A stretch of DNA of 8,568 bases from an uncultured bacterium (GTDB lineage Bacteria; Desulfobacterota; Binatia; HRBIN30): assembly GCA_937975525.1 (NCBI GenBank), contig CALJUJ010000470.1, positions 1-8,568 of the forward strand. Reading direction: 5' to 3'. Both the position numbers and the translations under genes were made by a program. This document shows, piece after piece, positions 5,336 through 8,568 of this stretch. Position 1 is the stretch's first letter; the number at the start of each line of letters is the position of its first letter. The notes beneath the pieces were generated by a model, which saw only the letters and a program-made list of their open reading frames with translations, had not been told where the DNA came from and made no database searches.

Positions 5336-7912
5336 ATGCAGCGGATTGAGGCGCATCCGCGCCTGCGGGTGCTGCGGCTCGGGTTGTGGGCGCTGGCGCT
5401 CGGCGCCGGCGTCGCCGGCCAGCTGTGGCTGGTCGTCGACCCACAGCCGGGCTGGGACGCCGGGGCGTGGGCGCTGGCTGCGGTGGCGTTCATCGCCTTG
5501 TATTTCTCCGCCGACCGCAGTCGGGCTCTGCCGGCGTCGAGCTCGGCCGACCTGTCGGCAGCAGTCGAGTGGGCGTGGCTGCTGGCGTTGTTGGCGGTCG
5601 GCGTCTTCTTCGTCTTCTACCGGATCGACGAGATACCCGCGGGGCTCAACCACGATGCCGCCTGGGAGGGGTTGTACGCGCTGCGTATCCTGAACGGCGA
5701 GCCCTACACGCCCTACACGTCGGAAGCCTGGGGTCGGGAGACGCTCACCTTCTACTTCCGCGCGGTGGCGATCTGGTGGTACGGGCCGACGCTGTTCGCC
5801 GTGCAGGCGCCCGGGTTGCTGGCCGGCGTGCTGACCCTGCCTTTCTTCTACGGGTGGATCCGCTCCTTGTTCGGTGCGCGCATGGCGCTGATCGCGACCC
5901 TGTTCCTGGCCGTCGCCGGCTGGCACGTGGTGTTCAGCCGTACCGGTTGGCGCTCGGACTTCCAGCCGCTCTTCATGGCGGCGACGTGCTACTTCTTCTT
6001 CCGCGGCATGCGCGCGGGGCGTATCGTCGATTTCCTTCTCGCCGGAGTCGCGCTGGCGCTGACGCTCAATACGTACAACGGGTCGCGCGTGTTCCCGGCG
6101 GTGTTCGCCGCCTGGGTTCCCCTGGTGGCGCTGCAATCCTGGCGGCTGCGGACCTTCTTGCGCCGGTACGGCCTCGGTCTCGTGTTCTTTGCGCTGGCGT
6201 TTGCGATCGCCATCGCCCCGCTCGCCCTGTACGCGGTCGAGAACTGGGACATCTTCATGGGGCGCGCCTCGGCGCTGCGCGGGGCCAGCTCGTTTGCCGA
6301 CGCGCTGCAGGCGACGCTGCTGCTCTTCAACGTGGCGGGCAACGGCGACGACTTCTTCATCCGCGAGCCGGCGCTCGAGGTGCCGACGGCGGTGTTCTTC
6401 GTCTTCGGCCTGCTGTGGGCGATCCTGCGCGTGCGCGATCAGCGGGCGCAGTTCCTGCTGATCGGCCTCGTCGTCAACCTGGTGCCGGGCCTCGTCAGCA
6501 AGCCGAACCTGAACCGCGACATCGGCACGATGATCTTCGTGTTCGCGTTCGCCGGCATGGGCGCATGGTTCTTCGCGCGCCAGCTGCGCGAGCTGGTGCC
6601 GCGCGGCGGCGCGGCCGTGGGCGCCGCGTTTCTCCTCGTCGCGGCGACCGCCGCAACGCATGCCGGCTACCGCGACTACCTGAGCGACGACCGGCGCGCG
6701 ATCTGGGGCTACTACCCGGAGACCACCGTGCTCGGCCGCTACCTCAAGCGCATCGCACGCGACTACGACGTCTGGGTCGGCGGCGCGAACTTCCCGCGCG
6801 ATTCGCTGACCTACCTCTCGTACCTCGGCGGACCCGATCCGATGCGCCGCAACTACACCTGGGTCGACGACGTCCGCACGCTGTTGCGCATGCCCGTCGT
6901 CGGCGACGGGCCGAAGGGGCTCGCCTTCGTCCTCGCCGCGGACGGACCGGCGCGCTCGGTGTTCGCCGAGCTGGAGCGACGCTACCCGCAGCACGAAGTG
7001 GTCGAGCTGCGCTATCCGAAAGGCGGACGCGTCTTCGCGCGGGCGTTGCTGGTGCATCGCGGCGCGGCACGGTCCGGGGCCGCGGCCAGTAGTGACCGCG
7101 AGGCGGCGGCGCCGGCCCCCGCCGCAGACACGGCGGCGACCGCACCGGGCGGAACGCTGCAGCAGCCGCGCGGGGTGGCCGTTGCGCCCGACGGGTCGAT
7201 CGTCGTGGCGGATTTCGGCCACCATCGCGTCCAGGTGTTCGATGCCGAGCTGCGTTTCGTGCGCCAGTGGGGGCACCTGGGCGACGGCAACGGTGAATTT
7301 CGCGAGCCGTCGGCCGTGGACGTGGGTGCCGACGGGCGGATCTTCGTGGCGGACACCTGGAACGGGCGAATCCAGTCGTTCGCGCCTGACGGCCGGCATC
7401 TCGCCAACTCGCGGGAGGCCCTCTACGGCCCGCGCGGTGTGGCGGTCGATACCGCGGGGTTGGTGTACGCCGCCGACACCGGCAACAGCCGTATCGTCGT
7501 GTTCAGCGCGGATCTCGAGCGTCTGCGGTCGTGGGGTGAGCGCGGCAGCGACGAGGGGCAGATGCTCGAGCCAATCGGCATCGCCATCGCACCGGACGGC
7601 GACGTGTGGGTGGCGGACAACGGCAACGGGCGGGTACAGGCGTTTGCGCCCGACGGCACGCTGCGCGGCGGGTTTGCGGTTCCCGGCTGGACGAGCGCGG
7701 TGTTCTCCGAGCCGCGCCTCGCGTTCGCGGCGGATGGCGCGCTCTGGGTGACGGTGCCCCGCGAGCGCCAGCTGCGCGTGTACGGACCGGACGGCGAGCT
7801 ACGGGAAAGCATGGACGTTGCCGCGCGCTTCGACATGCCGATGGGTCTGGACATCGCTGCAGAGCGTGTCGTCGTGACCGGTTTGAACGGCGAATGGGGG
7901 CGGTTTCGCTGA
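5336..7912 (+). CDS. GT-C (ArnT/PMT-like) glycosyltransferase with C-terminal NHL propeller
   Basis: This is an 858-residue protein starting at the ATG at 5336, 7 nt after the preceding stop, with only a weak AAGAA upstream. That spacing suggests translational coupling. A TTG at 5291 would add 15 Arg-rich residues overlapping the upstream gene; I prefer the ATG. Three helices (about 13-33, 43-58 and 78-96) precede an outer loop with 'GLNHDAAWEGLYALR' (103-117; D107 and E111 are the candidate catalytic acidic residues) and 'WGRETLTFYF' (132-141). Then come 'FSRTGWRSDFQPLF' (200-213), 'NTYNGSRVFP' (245-254) and 'KPNLNRDIGT' (389-398), all in positions typical of GT39-like bacterial enzymes. Helices end near 440. 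A soluble region (445-573) and an Ala/Pro-rich linker (574-606) lead to six NHL repeats (609-857). It likely transfers a lipid-linked sugar at the periplasmic membrane face; the acceptor is unknown. It probably forms an operon with the upstream paralogous-tailed gene. Confidence 0.87.
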   Translation: MQRIEAHPRLRVLRLGLWALALGAGVAGQLWLVVDPQPGWDAGAWALAAVAFIALYFSADRSRALPASSSADLSAAVEWAWLLALLAVGVFFVFYRIDEIPAGLNHDAAWEGLYALRILNGEPYTPYTSEAWGRETLTFYFRAVAIWWYGPTLFAVQAPGLLAGVLTLPFFYGWIRSLFGARMALIATLFLAVAGWHVVFSRTGWRSDFQPLFMAATCYFFFRGMRAGRIVDFLLAGVALALTLNTYNGSRVFPAVFAAWVPLVALQSWRLRTFLRRYGLGLVFFALAFAIAIAPLALYAVENWDIFMGRASALRGASSFADALQATLLLFNVAGNGDDFFIREPALEVPTAVFFVFGLLWAILRVRDQRAQFLLIGLVVNLVPGLVSKPNLNRDIGTMIFVFAFAGMGAWFFARQLRELVPRGGAAVGAAFLLVAATAATHAGYRDYLSDDRRAIWGYYPETTVLGRYLKRIARDYDVWVGGANFPRDSLTYLSYLGGPDPMRRNYTWVDDVRTLLRMPVVGDGPKGLAFVLAADGPARSVFAELERRYPQHEVVELRYPKGGRVFARALLVHRGAARSGAAASSDREAAAPAPAADTAATAPGGTLQQPRGVAVAPDGSIVVADFGHHRVQVFDAELRFVRQWGHLGDGNGEFREPSAVDVGADGRIFVADTWNGRIQSFAPDGRHLANSREALYGPRGVAVDTAGLVYAADTGNSRIVVFSADLERLRSWGERGSDEGQMLEPIGIAIAPDGDVWVADNGNGRVQAFAPDGTLRGGFAVPGWTSAVFSEPRLAFAADGALWVTVPRERQLRVYGPDGELRESMDVAARFDMPMGLDIAAERVVVTGLNGEWGRFR
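7160..7906 (+). repeat. Six NHL repeats (beta-propeller tail) of the second glycosyltransferase
   Basis: Blades begin near residues 609, 655, 697, 744, 790 and 832. Blades 1-4 are canonical ('VVADFGHHRVQVF', 'FVADTWNGRIQSF', 'YAADTGNSRIVVF', 'WVADNGNGRVQAF'), while blades 5 and 6 are degenerate. In blade 1, 25 of 38 positions equal those of the upstream protein's blade 1, counted by eye. The order and the peculiarities of all six blades match, so the tails share a common origin as whole propellers. Confidence 0.85.
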
Positions 7913-7927
7913 CGCGCAGGCGTCGGC
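7908..7927 (+). terminator. Hairpin overlapping the stop codon of the second glycosyltransferase gene
   Basis: GCTGACGC (7908-7915) pairs with GCGTCGGC (7920-7927) around the 4-nt loop GCAG, giving 8 bp including one G-U pair. It spans the TGA at 7910-7912. It could end or process the glycosyltransferase transcript. No T-tract follows, so it would not be a textbook intrinsic terminator. Confidence 0.35.
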
Positions 7928-7940
7928 TGCGGTGGCACCG

Positions 7941-7976
7941 AGAAATTTCTGCTGGACAAGCGTCCAAGCATTGGAC
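7941..7976 (+). promoter_or_regulatory. Palindrome and alternating TGGAC repeats, possible operator
   Basis: AGAAATTTCT at 7941-7950 is a perfect 10-bp palindrome and unusually AT-rich for this DNA. It is followed by three TGGAC units in alternating orientation: plus at 7953-7957, minus at 7962-7966, plus at 7972-7976. Neighbouring units form inverted repeats with spacers of 4 nt and 3-5 nt; the second pair extends to GTCCAA/TTGGAC. Such an arrangement could bind a dimeric regulator or form two mutually exclusive hairpins in RNA. Function is not established. Confidence 0.35.
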
Positions 7977-7997
7977 TATCAGCGAACGAGCTATTGA
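7971..7997 (+). promoter_or_regulatory. Very weak candidate promoter for the Cys-rich protein gene
   Basis: TTGGAC at 7971-7976 and TATTGA at 7992-7997 are 15 nt apart. The spacing is short and the -10 match is poor (3/6). The stretch is AT-richer than its surroundings and lies in the only sizeable gap before the gene at 8104, which is why I list it. Confidence 0.18.
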
Positions 7998-8008
7998 TTC
8001 AGGCAGGA

Positions 8009-8058
8009 TTGCCGGCATTCCGGCAAACGAGCGTTTCGGGGGAGCACGCGCGGCGTGC
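8009..8058 (+). promoter_or_regulatory. Two tight hairpins in the leader of the Cys-rich protein gene
   Basis: TTGCCGG (8009-8015) and CCGGCAA (8020-8026) make a perfect 7-bp stem with the loop CATT. GCACGC (8044-8049) and GCGTGC (8053-8058) make a perfect 6-bp stem with a 3-nt loop. They lie 30-90 nt before the Shine-Dalgarno and could be a structured 5' leader, or a termination region of the upstream operon. I recognise no known riboswitch consensus here. Confidence 0.35.
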
Positions 8059-8088
8059 GAAAGGCAGCCTTCGCGGCGTAGAGGAAGA

Positions 8089-8097
8089 GGAAAGGGG
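8089..8097 (+). promoter_or_regulatory. Ribosome binding site for the Cys-rich protein
   Basis: The purine run GGAAAGGGG ends 6 nt before the ATG at 8104 and sits in a longer purine tract starting at 8081. It is a strong Shine-Dalgarno-like signal that fixes this start and suggests efficient translation. Confidence 0.7.
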
Positions 8098-8103
8098 TTA
8101 CAT

Positions 8104-8568
8104 ATGCAAAAGGCTCTCGTGAGGCTGATGCGGGGACGGCGACCGGCCTTGTGGCTCGCCGGGCCGCTCGGCGCATTGGTGGTCACCTCCGTGGTGGCGT
8201 GGACGTTCTTCTCGGTCGCTCCGAAGACCGTCGTTCACGCGGGTACGCCGGCACCGGCTGGCCAATCGTGCTCGGACGGCAACACCCTCGACGGTGACTG
8301 CTGCTCGGCTGCCGGCGTGCAAGAGGAGAGCCGCTTCGGCTTCGTCGACAACGGACCCGGCGACGTGAGCTCGCGCGCGCAGGCGTGCACCCTTTCCGGC
8401 GCCAACCACTGCGAGGACGGCCTCGACAACGACGGCGACGGCCTGATCGACGCCGAGGACCCCGAGTGCGCGACCCTCAACGAGTCGCTGCGCCAGGTGA
8501 TCATCGGCAACGATCCGACGAAGCGGAACAGCGTCCGCACCGGCTCGTCGGTCGTCGTGAAGCACCAG
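8104..8568 (+). CDS. Membrane-anchored or secreted Cys-rich protein with myxo-type repeat and calcium motif (3' end outside window)
   Basis: The frame is open from the ATG at 8104 to the window end (155 residues, no stop), so the product is partial. The N-terminus is basic (MQKALVRLMRGRRP). A hydrophobic segment at about 16-36 follows, either a signal peptide or an uncleaved anchor; no lipobox is evident. Residues 56-68 ('CSDGNTLDGDCCS') resemble the second half of the Cys-rich DUF4215/myxo-disulfide repeat, without its usual first half. Residues 103-122 begin C-E-D-G, contain D108-N-D110-G-D112-G, and end at C122. This is a DxDxDG calcium-binding type of loop closed by two cysteines, common in secreted proteins of Myxococcota-like bacteria. 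The function is unknown. It is separated from the glycosyltransferase pair by 191 nt and has its own ribosome binding site, so it is probably a separate unit. It could still be a surface substrate of those enzymes, but that is speculation. Confidence 0.7.
   Translation, partial: MQKALVRLMRGRRPALWLAGPLGALVVTSVVAWTFFSVAPKTVVHAGTPAPAGQSCSDGNTLDGDCCSAAGVQEESRFGFVDNGPGDVSSRAQACTLSGANHCEDGLDNDGDGLIDAEDPECATLNESLRQVIIGNDPTKRNSVRTGSSVVVKHQ

Noticed and set aside
5189..7399. Long open frame on the minus strand opposite the second glycosyltransferase gene
   Set aside because: It has the same biased composition, crosses the boundary between two well-supported plus-strand genes and shows no family motifs.
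7933..7952. Possible sigma-54 promoter (TGGCAC followed by TGC)
   Set aside because: The -24 GG and -12 GC would be about 15 nt apart instead of the required 10, and the bases at the correct spacing are AATT.
8021..8075. Possible c-di-GMP (GEMM-I) riboswitch, suggested by GGCAAAC and GAAAGGC
   Set aside because: The conserved GACGCAAAGCC segment and the expected paired regions are absent and the order of elements does not fit.

Overview
The window is very GC-rich bacterial DNA with all genes on the plus strand, strong codon-position bias and short intergenic gaps. The last gene carries a Cys-rich 'CSDGN...GDCCS' segment and a 'DNDGDG...D..C' calcium-type motif. Such motifs are abundant in secreted proteins of Myxococcota, the former Deltaproteobacteria and Binatota-like lineages. 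That phylum-level placement is an inference and nothing in the window fixes the species.

Layout: (1) 1-407, the C-terminal part of a class I SAM-dependent methyltransferase. (2) 408-564, a spacer with GC-rich inverted repeats, one of which abuts the next Shine-Dalgarno. (3) 565-5328, a giant 1587-residue membrane protein. It joins an N-terminal GT-C glycosyltransferase module (PMT/ArnT, GT39/GT83-like), a full DUF2298 membrane module, and a C-terminal six-bladed NHL beta-propeller. (4) 5336-7912, starting 7 nt after the previous stop, a second GT-C glycosyltransferase (858 aa) ending in a six-bladed NHL propeller clearly paralogous to the first. (5) 7913-8103, a leader region rich in short inverted repeats. 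(6) 8104 to the window end, the start of a membrane-anchored or secreted Cys-rich protein, cut by the window edge.

The central finding is the pair of adjacent, probably co-transcribed polytopic glycosyltransferases that carry matching NHL propellers as C-terminal tails. GT-C enzymes use polyprenyl-phosphate-linked sugars and act on the outer face of the cytoplasmic membrane. Their C-terminal domains lie outside, so both propellers are predicted to be periplasmic. A plausible model is a two-enzyme (three GT-C module) system that glycosylates a lipid, glycan or secreted protein, with the propellers binding substrate, each other or a partner. The methyltransferase upstream fits a surface-glycan locus, but its link to the pair is only proximity. 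No mobile elements, CRISPR arrays, tRNA or rRNA genes were seen.
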